Part shown: positions 42,929 through 56,285 of the stretch, one piece after another
Position numbering within the stretch: position 1 is the stretch's first letter
How the letters are laid out: each line of letters starts with the position of its first letter
Origin: Rostratula benghalensis
Lineage: Eukaryota; Chordata; Aves; Charadriiformes; Rostratulidae
NCBI GenBank assembly: GCA_013399305.1
Contig: VXAI01000046.1
Location: 2,612,631 to 2,676,630, forward strand
DNA: 64,000 nucleotides
Direction of reading: 5' to 3'
Translations under genes and position numbers: made by a program
Notes under the pieces: model-generated
The model's input: the letters and a program-made list of their open reading frames with translations, nothing else
The model's database searches: none
Told to the model about the DNA's origin: nothing

Positions 42929-43859
42929 TAGTCAGAATCCTTATATCACAAGGTATTTACAGGGAGGTGTCTTCTGTACAGTGCAAAAGTAATTGCACTG
43001 TGGAAAGACAGTTGACCAATGCATGAGTTGAGCTGTACAACATTTAGGAATAGACTGTACCCCATTCTCCTTCCTCATATTCCCAGTTCCAAAATTTATG
43101 ACTGTAAGAGATAAAACTGCATGATACAATGTGTCATAGGATTAGGACAGAGAAATTCTGTGAACACACTGCTTCCAGCACCAGAATGGTGGGGTCAGTT
43201 TAAGGAAAAGTTTACAGAAACAGAAACCTAAGTGTGGCAGATGATGTTGTAATAAGATTCACCTTCTGTGTGATAAAACTGATGGAATATCACCCAGCGG
43301 GTTTTGTACGAGCCCGTACACACCAACCATACTAGAAGGCACTTCCTTTTACAAGTGCCTCTATTATGCACATAAAGCCATCAAGTGACAGAAAACACAT
43401 CCCAGTTATAAAGGAAGTTGTTCCAGCAGTTAAAACCTGTTATTCCTTTCTAGCCTGAATTTCTGCCTTCCTCCAGAGGAATTCGGGAAACATTTCTTCC
43501 TCTCAGGCTAATGCAGGATTGCTGCTACAGGATTGAGAAGATCCAGCTCCAAGCCCCTGTGCTGTCACAAGGATTGTGTGTATGAGCCAGAGCAAGACAC
43601 ACAACTCTCTTAGAGTTACGTGTCCATCTAACGTCTCTAAGATGCACAGGTCTCACTGAAACACTAGGAGTTAAATGATTAAATAGCTACATGGAACTGG
43701 GCACATGCCTTTCTGCAATTCATTTTATGCCTGCAGAACATTAGGACTAGAGGCTTCCCATCTGAGGATCCATTAAATACTGCATTGTGTTGGGATACAT
43801 CAACAGGAATAGAAGCCACGTAAATACTTAAATAGGTAAATAGTGTTTCAAGCCTTATT

Positions 43860-43891
43860 GAGCTTATTATGTCTCAAGAGCTTATTATGTC
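43860..43891. repeat. 14-bp direct repeat, 18-bp period
   Basis: GAGCTTATTATGTC occurs at 43860-43873 and 43878-43891 with TCAA between the copies. Confidence 0.9.
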
Positions 43892-44404
43892 CTTGCTAGA
43901 TTAGAGAGCACGTATTCAAAAACCAAACCCAAACATGCAGAACATAAGAATCTGCCCAAGACAGTCTTAAAGTTGAAATACCAACCTCGGGATTTTAGCT
44001 CCTACCTTACAATTTTGAGACATTGGGATGATGATTCCAAAAACCCCTGGAAAGGACTAACACTGAAATTGTCTTTCCTCAGTCTTCTGGGCCAACAAAC
44101 TTGTACCAGCAGGTTAAAAAAGAAAGTGTCAGTGGAAAGTGAAAATCCTGTACACACTGGATCGGCGCTGAAGACCACCGAAATACAAGGCAGGCTGAAA
44201 TCTCTGCAGCCAGTCTGGCAGTTTGCAATTAAATTGCTAGGAATGCATAAGCCTTATTGGCCTTCCAAAGCAGATCCTTCCAGTTTTTATGGGCAGAGAG
44301 TTAAGCACCCTTAAATTGTACCCAAGACTCAAATCCTCAGTGTTGCATCTGCTTTTGTTCAACTTTTCTTTTCTGAAGTTTTGTGGTTAGGCAATGAAAT
44401 GTGA

Positions 44405-44505
44405 ATCTGTTGATGCCTGGCTATGACACAGACTTCTTGTGTGGCCCAAGACAAGTCTCTTAAGTTATACATTAGTCCCCTACTTATGAAACAGGTAAAA
44501 CACAT
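44405..44505 (+). mobile_element. MIR-like ancient SINE fragment
   Basis: ACAGACTTCTTGTGTGGCCC, AAGACAAGTCTCTTAAG and CTACTTATGAAACAGGTAAA follow the MIR core (gacttcctgtgtgaccttgg, gcaagtcacttaa, catctgtaaaatg). More decayed than the copy at 42590. Confidence 0.5.
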
Positions 44506-47500
44506 CCCTCAGTAATGTTTTATGCATAAATTAACTTGTGGAAGCTGGTTTTTCAAAGAGTTCACTAATTAACATTATAGACAACCCCATAGATAAAGAG
44601 ATTGTCGGAGGGCTTTGTCTGGCAACTCTGGCCCAGGGAAAAAGCGCATTTCAGAAGGGAAGATAGAATCTGCATACGGTTCCAGAAAACCAAGTTTACT
44701 GAATTCCACAAAGGTATTTTTTTTAAGAATGTGTACTTCTTGGTAACATAACGATTTCACACAATCTCCTACATTTAGTTTTATCTGGAATGAAATGCCA
44801 CCATCAGTTTTCAGCACAATTTCTATTGGTTACCTTGACAAAATTTTACTTGATGAATTCTGAAACATTTAAGTAAGTTTGGAACAAAGAGTTTGGTATT
44901 GGCCACCTTATTTTCCACAAATCTGTATTTACAAGTTGCTGGAGAATGCAAAGACAGTCCTACAAAAGCCATGTTGATTATAATATATTTTCAGACGTAA
45001 AGTCATCACGGTAGATAATATATTTTCCCTGTGTTTATACAGTGCTTAGTATCTGCCTTGTTCTTAGAATATGGCATAAAGTCTCCAAATAACTTAATTT
45101 CCTAGTTTTTATACACCAATACAGTATTTAAGAACAAAACTCAAGTACAAAACAAATTAATTGTCTTCATACCAGGATGACCAGAAATAAACTAGAAAAA
45201 GGACCAAACATTACTAATCCTTGTTCTGCCTATGCTAACAAATGGGGCTAATATGCAAAGAGATTAAACAGCAATCTTAACTCTTTTCTTTTTCTTTTCC
45301 CTTTTCTTTCAATGGTACAGAATATAACTTGTCAGATCTACAGTCTTCACTATCACATGATTTACTTAACCTAAGAGTATGAAACCTTTTAAACTCACCT
45401 CATTTTCAAACACACATCAATGCAAAGAGTCAGTATTGAAAGACACAAGATAAAGTTTTTAGTAAGTCTGCAATTATGGTCTTCAGGAGCCACTGAAAAA
45501 TGACTGTTTAAGTAGGAGCTGAAACATGCTTTCAAACGACAGCTGAACTTCTGTCATAAGTTACTACCGAGCCTGTATCCCAAATATTTCTAGTTTTCAT
45601 TGAAACACAGCAGCTTACTGATTATAGGAACTAAACAGTAACTTCTGCCTTTGATTTTAAGACCGTAATCCAGTACTGGAAGACGGATTGATGGATTTGT
45701 TGGTGTTGCTGCACACCAGTGAATTCACTTGCTTCATTGCAAATGTAACAACATTACCATCTCACTACATGGCAAATACCCGAGCAGTAAAAACAGCTGA
45801 TGACAATCCTCAGAACACAGTAACAAACTATAATTTTGGAGAGTTTGTCAGGTGAACTTCATCTCTGTTTGTCTTGTGTTTGCTCCCAGGTGATGTAATT
45901 AATCCATCAAAAGCTCTAAGGCTCTGTTGCAACATTAATGACATACAAAATCAACATGCACAAAAATTGTTATTAAGTTTATTTAAAAAAATAAATTGCC
46001 TATGATTTCATGGCCAACTAATCAACACCAATACTTTTCTAAAACCTATGTTCAAGTGCAGGTTGTGCAGAAGGTTACATAAGGGAGGAGGGCCTGGCTG
46101 CTCCCTCACACTTCCGCTGCACAACAGACAACACGGAGCTTCCCGCGTGCTGTCCTACGCTCCTAGGGCTTGGACTTGGCCACCACTGCACTTCAGCAGA
46201 GCGTCAGCCTGCACACACTTCTCAGTCCCACCGAGTGGAGTTCATCGCCTTCACGCAGAAAAGAACCTAAGATGCTCCTGAGGAAATACAACCATTACAG
46301 CACGACAACTTTCAAGTATTTGGGATCGCTTTCTTATGTTGAGGTGGGAGACGTGCTGCTTTCTGTAAGAAACTAGACATGCCACTGCTAAATTACACTG
46401 TCCATTTTTGGAACATATACTGTTAGGGTACTAAAGCAGTATTTCGCTAGTGACAGCACAGCTCTGAATCCTCCCAGTAAGGCAACAATACAAACTCTTC
46501 AAACCATTCAACTATTCTGCACTTCCCTCAGTGAGCTTTACAATGGACAATTTTTTTGAGGAACATACTTCTATATTGCAACTGGAAGCAGCAACACATG
46601 AACTAAATACCTGTTCCAGGCAGAAACTGCAGTCATAATCCAGAATAACAGGGTAGACAGATCTCGACTGCCCGAGCAAGAGAAGTTGGAAAACAAGCAT
46701 TACCAAACTGGGCTGTAACTTTCATCTTTGCCCTTAAAATATATAGTCTTCCCAAAACTGAAGAGAAGAGTTTAATGGAGCCTATGCAAACAAAGGATTA
46801 CTAGCCCCTTATCTGATGTCACTGATCCTCTGAAATTAGGTGTTACCCAGGAAGAGCAGTGGGAAGGTACAGGGCTTGCCACTCCTAGGTGGTACCAGTC
46901 TTAAATACATTCCCACGGTTCTTCACATTGCCAGTGAGTAAAAATAAATCAAGCAAGGCCAGCGATGTTTCTCTGAGAAAGCTGGGAAAAAGTAGTTGCA
47001 GCTCCTACCATCTGGTGCAGTGGGGAAACAACCCCCCACTTTCCCCAACATCCCCACCTAGCCCTAACACCCAAGCAAGCTGGGGTGGCCCTGCAGTAGG
47101 AGGGAGCCAGGCTGGGCGGGGAAGGCTGACACCAGCTCTCCCAAAGAGGTAGGAAAGATCAAGGAATAAGCAATGACTCACACTACATGATTTATTGCTG
47201 GGCACCGTTCCCAAATGTGTTAATAAAGTTGCAGCAAAACAAATGCACATCCCTTAGGTCTTGTCTTTGTTCCAGCATGGCCAAGACGATTGAATATTAT
47301 TTTCAAGTAAAACAAGGGTGGGATTCTAGACAATATTCCTACCACAATTAATATTTATGTTTCACCGTTCTACTTCACAGCCTTGCTAACCCTTGAGTAT
47401 TTAAGAAAAAAAAAAAAAAAAAAAAGAGTACAAAACAACAAACAAGCAAGCATACATACAGTCACAGAAAGTTGTAAGATTTTTAACAAATAAGTTGGGG

Positions 47501-50500
47501 CTGTTCTATTTGTTTTCCAGTTTATCTTTGGCAATTCCAGGCACACAAGACAACAGACAGAAGCACTCCACAATCACCACATTCATCTGAAGCAAGATGT
47601 CAATACAAAACCAGTTCACTTTGTGTTAGGAAGCAAACAGCCTCGATAGTTCATGGAAAAGCTCCTCTTGAAGGTCTTCTGAAACTGAGAAACAGGGGGA
47701 AGAGGAAAGAGAGGCCAAAGAATTGTTAGAACTGAAACATTTAATTGATTAGCAGTGAAGCGCTCATCCAAGGGAAGTAGAGATCAAGCTTAAAACAACC
47801 GTGACAGGTTTCTGTAAGCAGCTCGCTCTGGTTACAGGTACCAGCTAGTGACAAAGAAACCTATTTCCATATAGTGTCATCACTGTGCAAGCAGATGCTC
47901 CTTTTAGCTTTAATTAGAGAAGCTATATTCATGCTTTGACTTCCAAAAGAGCCTTCAATCATAAGAGATATGACAGCTAAATACAAACTGCCTGGTGGTG
48001 TAGGCATTTCCCAGGGCAGCTCTGAGAGGGAGGAAAAGGATGAAGCTGCTGGAAGGGGAAGGGAGGACAGAGGAAGAGTGCGGGATATGCTTTCCCTGGA
48101 ATTGCCCACAGGTAGTTTCTGAGTTGAGTTTGGAGATTCCTTTGTTTCAGAAGAGAGATAAGCCATGGGTTAGATGCACACAATAGGGTTCCAAGTTATA
48201 TCTGTGAGTAAAACCACCTGGGATTTTTTTTAAATGACAGCTGAGAATCCGTCTGTTTCCAAAAGCCAGAACTGGGCAAAGGAAGAGGGGAGGGCAGAAG
48301 ATGGAATCATACCACAATGTACCTAATTTAAAAAAGAAAACATTTCCCAATATAAATGATGGTTCTCATAGATGAGTGCAAAATGTGTATTATTGTCGGT
48401 GGTTTGTTAAGAAACTGCAATGAATTAATGAAAACTGGAAATAGCATATTCCAAAACTGCTCAAGACATTAATGATTGATCAATTTATCTAGCAGATTTT
48501 CTTAGATACAGTGATTTTATAGCCCAACAGCCACCCATGGGAACTCCCCCACCAACATGCATTCATTCTTACAGGAAGATGTGAAGATGAAGGTACAACT
48601 TACTACACACAGTCCAGTTTATCCATGCTTCTGGCACATGGACCTCAAAAATCATTATCTCTATCACATTCTTTTTTGTTTTCTAATTTTGTGCATGTTC
48701 TATAATGTACACAACATTACTGCAGTAGAACTTGCTTATAATTTATAAATAAATATACATGCATTGGGGGAGCATACCCAAATTTATGAATCAACCTCCT
48801 TTTAATGACAGGGATGCACAATCAAAAAAGTTGGGAGACCACCATTCTAATCAACCTGATCTGCAAAAAATGTCTCCTGGCTCCCTGTGTTAACAAGCAT
48901 ACCAGCATTAGGTTCTCCTCTTAAAGTTAGCAGTTTTGAAAACCACTAAAATTAAAGGGAAGGACAGATAAATAGCTTGTTCACCACTGTTGCTGTAGCA
49001 GAGCTGAGGAACCAGAGTTTTAGACGAGGTCCTCATACACACAAAAATTAGCATGTATAAATGCAGATGAAAAGATGGTTCCTGTTCCAAGGATCTTTAA
49101 CAGAAATACAAAATTGTATGTTCTTCCATGACTTCCTTGCTCCCTACTATTTAGTTCCAAAACTTTTGACCAGTTCACTGTAATTCTGGTTTTGTACACC
49201 TCAGATGTGATTTAGATGACGACTGCTGGTTTGTAAAACAACTTGTTTCAGAGTAATTACATACAGCTTTCTTGCTTCGTGCTAGTTCATTTTAATACAC
49301 TCAAATTTACTAGGCAAACTAAAAGCAAGGCAGAGGTTTCATCGACACCTTCCTAAAATTTAGCCTGTGGTTGATTTACTATTAATCACACTGGTAACCA
49401 CAGGGGTTTGTATGTGCTTAGGGAGCTCATGATACAAAATTAAAGGTTTTAGATACTGCAGCAGCTTGGCAAGGTAATTCCACACCTCTGTCCTCAGACA
49501 TCTCGAACCTGAGAGCAGCAGTTTCTCTCCAAGTAAAACACCAGGCAAGAACAAATTAAGTTTACTGAGCGTGCCAACAGGCGTCTGCTGGCGTCCCTGG
49601 CACAGACTGCCAAACGCTGGTAATAAACTCAGAAACATTTCAGGGCTGGGGGCAGGGACCATGGCTTCAGAGACCAGACATGAAAATTGGTCGATGGGAA
49701 GACAATTAAAGCCCATCTGGACGGTTTCTTCCAGTTGTCACAACCCTCTGGTGCGCTTGGAACTAATTCCAGAAGGCTAGTAAAGGAAGAAATATCTCTT
49801 GAAGAACTGAGTGTGCAGTGTTAGAAAGGTAAAGCACAGAGGTGTCCTACAGGGTTCTATCTTTCATTCTTTCATGATGATCTGAAACAGCTGGCTATAA
49901 AGGCCTAAAACGTATAGTTGTGTTGTTACCCCTCACTACACTGATAAAGAGATTAAAAAAGGCACTGGCAGTTTGGTTTCAAAAGAGAGTGAAAGAGGAA
50001 CACAAGAAAGTGAATTAGAGATGAAGAACGTTAACATGAAGGAGGAGAAATGAAAGTAATGAAAGAAATGAGAAACTAGACAGCAAAGGAACGAGGATCA
50101 GGCAATTACACAGCACTTGAGCAAGATGACAGTTCTGCGTGGAGCCTAAGCGGTCCCAGGGCCATGTGAGTTCCAAGCAGGAAAATTCTTACATCCACCT
50201 AAAGTGAATAGCCAAAATGGAAGGGTAAAGATGGAATGGCAGAAGTACCATGCTTATTAAAGACACTTATAAAGACACACTACTTATTTCCCAGCCTGTC
50301 TTTGGGAAACTGCAATCAGCAACGCCTAGGTTTATAATTTTCTCCAACTCCTGAAAAGACAAAAAGGAGCCATATAATAAGGTGTAACAAGCAGGCTCAC
50401 AAAAACTGCATAAAAATCCACTGTGTTTTGGTTGCATCTAGATTTTAATTTTGATGATGGGTTAGCACTTTATTGTAAGCATCATGCAGCATATATTGTA

Positions 50501-52199
50501 AGAAGTCAAAGCTGTAACATCTCTTTCTCACATTGCTGTTTGAAGGTAGCAAACCAATTATTCAATTGAACAGACATCAGAAGAAATTTACCTTGAAAAT
50601 TTACCAATCTGACAAGAGTTAATGGATTTACTATCAAAAACAAGGGCTTTTTCTCCTGCACAAACTACTAGGCTCACTGCAAAGCCGAAGACCTTAATAT
50701 GATAAAAGCAAAAGCATTACGTGTATTAATGCCTGTTCACAATGAATTGTCTTTGCAGTATAACAACGCATTATCTAGCTTCTGTTCACACTTCTGATTA
50801 AAAAACCAACCACCAACCCAACAAACCACTCACTCTTCATAGCTTAAGAGGCCCAAAAGCCTTTCCACAAAACAATTCTGTTGTCACTTTTACATAGGGT
50901 TAGTTGATGCCTTTTCCCCTCCTTTTTTTTCAACGAGATAAATTTAATTAATGACTTCAAAATGGAATTAGTTCAACAGCATTTGGCTGAAAGCATTTAT
51001 TTATATCAATCCAGTTATAAATCATAACTCAAAGGCATATTGTAAAGAAATTTACTTCACTGAAAACTCAAATAGCAGCCTTCTATATAAAAGTGGTATT
51101 AAAGCTTAGACATTAGTACAGTCACCATAAATTCTGATTTTAACAGGCTTGGATAAACATATAAATTTTGGCTCAGTGAGTCTGCTTCAGCTGTCAATAC
51201 TCTGAAATAGATACAAGCTTTAACAAACCTTTAATTCAAAAGCCCATTATTGTACCGACTGAAATAGAAAGACTTGAGTATCAAAGAGTTCTTCCCCACT
51301 TTCATGGTATTACTCCTGTAAGACACCAATTGATCTACAGCCCTTAAAAGAAAACAACTTTCTTCCCTCCCCTGGATAAAAGTCAGTAGAGCTTTTTATC
51401 CATCACAGTGCAACAATATCACAATGCACCTGCTGCATCAATTTAAGGAAAAAAATCCTGCAAACCACAAAGCCATTACATGACATGTCAATTTACTTCG
51501 TCTGACAGATTCACTACAGAAAAAAAAACCTAAATGAAGATTTGTTTAAAGCAGTCAGAAAGAAAGGAATGAGGAGAAAGAGAAGCGAGAAGTTATACAG
51601 ACTGACCTATTGCTAATGTTATTCTGAGGTGCTCTTGAGCTTCATAAAGAAAGCACGGAGAGCTTCCTGAACCCAGCGAGTGAAATATTACCTCCATCTA
51701 AACACCAAAGTGCAAAGCCCCCTTTCCCTGGCAAAGAAATGAGCTGTGCAGTTGGGATGGTGGCCAGGAGCTGCCCTTGTGCAGCAGCGTGGGGGGAAGA
51801 AGGCTGCTCACTGGCCTTACATGGGGAACCTGCAAACTCTGCCCCAGCGGCAGGGAAAGCCCCAGCTCGGGCAGCAGCCGGGAACAGGCAGCTGCTACAG
51901 GTCTGGCTTTTGACAGATTTAAGCCCTTTACAGGTTTAATATCAGATTGTGTGGAAAGCACATGAAAGACCTAACTGTGGCTGCTCTAGGCTGTTCAGGA
52001 GTCTAAAGTGCACTCGGTGACAGGTCCTGTGCCTGCTGCTCTGGGGTGGATTCCAGCCCACTTTGCTCCTTTAGCTCCTGCCATGCAGCCTCTGTCTGCT
52101 GGCTTTTGGAGAGGACAGGGTGAAGTTCCACCAGCACATTCACAGTGCTGGCTGCCTGGCACAGCCCCATCAGACTGGACACTCACCTTCTAAACTGAC
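44506..52199 (-). other. RORA large intron segment
   Basis: AT-rich unique intron. It includes an A20 run at 47406-47425, a purine-rich stretch near 49980-50100, and GC-richer patches at 46060-46270 and 51720-52190. Motif-dense AT-rich stretches, for example 48400-48500 with ATTAATGATTGATCAATTTA, may be conserved. No exon is recognised. Confidence 0.8.
47406..47425. repeat. A20 run
   Basis: Mononucleotide run; no adjacent SINE or processed transcript is seen, so it is a simple repeat. Confidence 0.95.
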
Positions 52200-52410
52200 G
52201 ATTATTTTTCTCATCTAGGATTATTTATGCAATGGCCTAAGATTGAATAAATTGTCAGGCTAACTGTTGGTTACTTAACTAAAAACATCCACTACATTCA
52301 GGAGCATCTGATAAATTGCGTAACCAAATTAATTTACCTTTTCTGACATTAAAACCAGTTATTGTTAATAAACAATGCCTTAAAATATTTAGGTGGGTTC
52401 TTTAATTCAA
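52200..52410. promoter_or_regulatory. Candidate conserved non-coding element
   Basis: Repeat-free AT-rich block with TTGTTAATAAACAATG (forkhead and SOX-type sites), AAATTAATTTAC and GTTACTTAACT motifs. Regulatory nature is inferred from texture only. Confidence 0.3.
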
Positions 52411-53179
52411 CTCAACAATGTACTTGGAACTACTGTGAAGGAATTAGCAGATAGGTAAACAAATACAAGCTTATTTTCATTCCTTCAGTACTACAGGTTT
52501 TTTCTCTTTAAGAAAACAGCCCTCCAGTTTCTTCATGTGTCCTATTACTATACGCTGTTTTTTTCTGAAAAACACCACAGTATTTATACCCAATGTTGTT
52601 TTGGGCTGGAAATGCTTTTTATTCTTCCAGCCTATGCTACATCCTCATTGATTAGGTTGTTCAAATACCTGATCTCATAATGAAAGGACTGTCATTTTGA
52701 GGAACAGCAATAACCACAGCTTTACTGAGAGACCCCACTGGCCCGCATTAAAGGAGGGAAGAGTTCTTCTGTAGCATCACCAGGTTCTCAGAAGGTCTTG
52801 CACCAAAGCAGCTCAGCCTGCCTGCATCGTGGCCTCTTCACACAAACCAAGTAAAAGGACAACTTCTTTCTTTAAGTAGTCTGTGGGACAGCAAATAAGT
52901 TTTGAGAAGTGTAAAAGCCTAACAGAGAGTAGCTTTGGAATGCCTTCTCCCATTCTACCAACACAGCTTACGACCATTCAAACTGCTTGAGAAATGACAT
53001 TGTTTTCAAAAGGAAAAAATGAGTAGGTACTTAAAACTAAATTAATCTCAAGACTGCTTTCTTACTGACATTGTTTACAATGGGTTTAATTATTTATGAG
53101 AAGAAACCATCCCATTGTATATCTGCCTGAATTTTTGAAAAACAAGTAAAGGGAATAAAAATTAAAATCTGGTTTGTAA

Positions 53180-53290
53180 AGCACTGGATTAGCAGAAAGC
53201 AATCTGGGTTTTGTCTCCTTGGATAAATCTCTTAGCTATCTGGATCAAAGTAGTCCTTTGTAAAACAGACACTTCACTGAGATATTTGGA
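53180..53290 (+). mobile_element. Possible MIR-like SINE fragment
   Basis: CAATCTGGGTTTTGTCTCCT, TGGATAAATCTCTTAGC and CTTTGTAAAACAGACAC weakly follow the MIR order of motifs. Low identity. Confidence 0.3.
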
Positions 53291-56147
53291 GACTTGGAAC
53301 ATTTTCCAAAATGATAATAATTTTGGTATCCAGCTTAATACAACTTTGAAAGCATTTTCTGAAAACTGGAATTAATTATAATTAAATTTAATTCTTCTCT
53401 CACATTATATGTGGTGATTACATTTGAAGCCATGCTATGTAATTTCAATTATTAAGGTGCTTTTACAGGAGAACTAGATAAGAGTCCTCAAAAACTGTAA
53501 AGCTCCCACCAACGAAAATATGCTTGGCTAATAAAAACTTACTCAAATTTAGAAATAATGCCTTAACTGGTGTAGAGCAGTGCTTCGCATATGAGATACA
53601 TAGCTTTATGCCAGCTTTGGCCATTAACTTCAGGCTCTAAGGAGAGAAGGTGGGCATCTGTGCATGGTGCCCATTCAGAGCATTCCTTCACATTCAGAGG
53701 TCCCACTCATTACGAATACAAAATTTGAACTTAGCTTAGTTACCAAATCACTAAAAATGCAGCAACAATCCAAGAAAAGAACTTAAGCTACAGAATCTCA
53801 TATTACTTTTGTTAGCACCTAAGAAGTTTCTCAATTCAATTCAATGAGGGGAGAGAGGACCAAAAGAAAAAAAAAATTATTGAAGGATTTCAGTTTGGGA
53901 TTTTGATTTTATGAGTTGCTGGCAACTCTCCCTATGCACGTGCGCTCACATACTCTGAAATAACAACCTATTAACTTGACAGTTCAGGTATATTAAAGGT
54001 GGAAAAAAGTGTCTCTAAAGAGTTAGCTATGGGTTTTGTTGTTTTTTTAATTCAAAAGTAAACTCTTGCAAAAGTTCCTCCCATTTAGCATATAAGCTTA
54101 ATTCATTTGATTAGTCTTTCCAAAATGTAAAGCTCTTGTCTCTTCCCAACACAGTCTATGCCAGCTGGCAGGCCAGAACTTGACACACTCGAGTGAAGAA
54201 ACCTCCACCTTCTTCTAACAAACAGCACAGTACAAACACGTTTGCTGTTAATTCCTCATAGCAAGGTACACACACAGCCATGAGAGAAGTAGTCCCTATT
54301 TGCAGCCAATTATTGCAAATTCCTGAGCAAAACTTGCTTTCAGCTTCTTGAACTTCCCCAGCTCTCCCTACTGCTCTTGCTCCAGAAGTGAGCAGTGCTA
54401 TTTAGAAGGGTTCAGGCATGTTGCAAGATCCGGATAAAGCCATTTAGCAGGTAAAGCTCTTCAAGTACAGCTTATTTCTCCCCATCAGCGGGGTAAGGCA
54501 GAAGATATAGAAACAAGCCTCCTTAAAAACAGCTATGTTATTTTTTTCTCTACACAGAAAAACATGAACCTCTTTTCCCTATAATGCCTTCCTCAAGTCA
54601 TCAAGAATTAATGTTTCTGAAGCTTGTGGAATAGCTCCTTCTTCTTCCTTGGCCACAGGGACTCGTCACGGTACACGTACTGTCCTGGGATGGAATGCTT
54701 TCCCAGGTAGCACTATTGCAATGGGATAGCAGCAATGGATTTGATACAATTTTTATACATATTTCCAGATGAATAATTCCTTCACATGTCATCATATCTG
54801 CCCTGATCTCTACATACACAATTACTCTCTTTACAGTAACACTGTAGAAAACCCTGGCTTTTCCAAAGAGATAATTACAGACTACTTGCTGACAATTATT
54901 TCTAGGTCTCAAAGCAAACATAACAAACAATGGCACAAATCAGTGATGCACTTCATATCTCAAGCAACAACTTAATTATTAGGAAAAAAAAAAAAAGGTA
55001 TTTAACTTACAGTATTAACAAAAGGCACATTCTAAGAACACTTAACCTAACACTATTTTAAAATTGTAAGAATATCCTGGGGAACTATCAGAGCATCAAC
55101 TTCAAGGTAGCACGGAATATTGCAATATCAAAGGTGTTTACAGCTGTTTCATGGGCAAAAGCCTGAGCCTTCCCAGTTTCCCCCTGTCCTGGTCGTCCAG
55201 AGAGCTTTCTGTCCTTCCACCCAATGCAAACGCTGGGCTCTCCTGACGTGCCCAAATGGTTATTTTTCAAGCCTTGATGTCTTTACACAATTCCCAGCAG
55301 TTCTTCTTAGCCTCTAATGTTCTGACTTCTGTTTACTGATGTACTACTTCTCTAAGTGTAGTAGCACATCAATTAATTATACAGTAGTATGCCTAATCAG
55401 GTTTCCCCAGGGTCTTTAACAGAAACCCTTTGTATTTCTTAATGATTCCATGAGATTGTAACTATTTTTAGTTCTGCAATAAAAGAAGTAAGAGTCTGCT
55501 GGCAATACTATCGCCACAAAAGGTGGAACCAGTACTAAAACCATTGATCCAAGCACGCTTGAACTTTGGAGAATTCAGACTTGGTCTGGATTTTATGATG
55601 AACATTTTTATATACCACATAAGTAGTCATCACTTACAGACAAAAAGTACAAATTAAGAAGAAAGTCTGGAACTGCAGAATCGATGTGACCTACTTTACA
55701 TTTTAATATTAAAATTTATATATTCAAATTAATAGTGAAGTCTCCACTGCCTTCAACACAACGCTACCACCAATTGGTCAACAGCAGTCCAACGATTTTC
55801 TGTGATAAATTTTTCATGCTCTGCCTTGTTCTAAAAGGGGACGTGCTCTAGATACCCAGGATTACTCTTGTTTAGTTTTAAGGCAGACATGCACACACTT
55901 TCTCATTAATAATTTCAGGGAGAATTCAGGACTAAAACAGAACAAAACCTACAACAAACTACTAAAAGCCCAAATTAGCAAAAATACACCCAGCTTCTAC
56001 AGTATAAAAGCAGTAAAAAAATCAGTTTGGTGTACTTTTTCTGTGCTGGAGCTGGTCACATTTTTAGCCCAACTGTGTCTTGTTTTAGGAGGGGTCATAA
56101 CTAAAAATGTAAGTAGACAGCTGCCTTCCTATAAAAGTGTTATTCTC
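53291..56147 (-). other. RORA large intron segment
   Basis: AT-rich unique intron, with a TAAT-rich block at 53310-53460 and an A12 run at 54984-54995. A 111-codon frame at 54601-54936 (minus) has no recognisable domain. Confidence 0.8.
55687..55697 (-). promoter_or_regulatory. Perfect ROR response element (RORE)
   Basis: The minus strand reads AAAGTAGGTCA, a full match to WAWNTRGGTCA. With the site at 42918 this gives two perfect matches in the intron, against roughly one expected. Confidence 0.3.
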
Positions 56148-56285
56148 ATAGAATCATAGAAGAGTTCATGTTGGAAGGCATGTCTAGAGATTGCTTGGTG
56201 CAGCCCCTGCTCAAAGCAGGGTCAACTACAGGTCAAGATCGTGTCTAGTCTCCAAGCATGGAGACTCCACAGCCTCTTCGGGTGA
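56148..56285 (-). mobile_element. CR1 LINE fragment, 3' terminal 140 bp
   Basis: It starts TCATAGAATCATAGAAGAGT, the typical CR1 3' tail in reverse complement. It continues through TTGGAAGGCATGTCTAGAGA to GGAGACTCCACAGCCTCTTC. Strongly 5'-truncated. Confidence 0.92.

Noticed and set aside
49980..50100. Purine-rich stretch as a tandem repeat
   Set aside because: GA-rich but without a repeating unit; ordinary low complexity.
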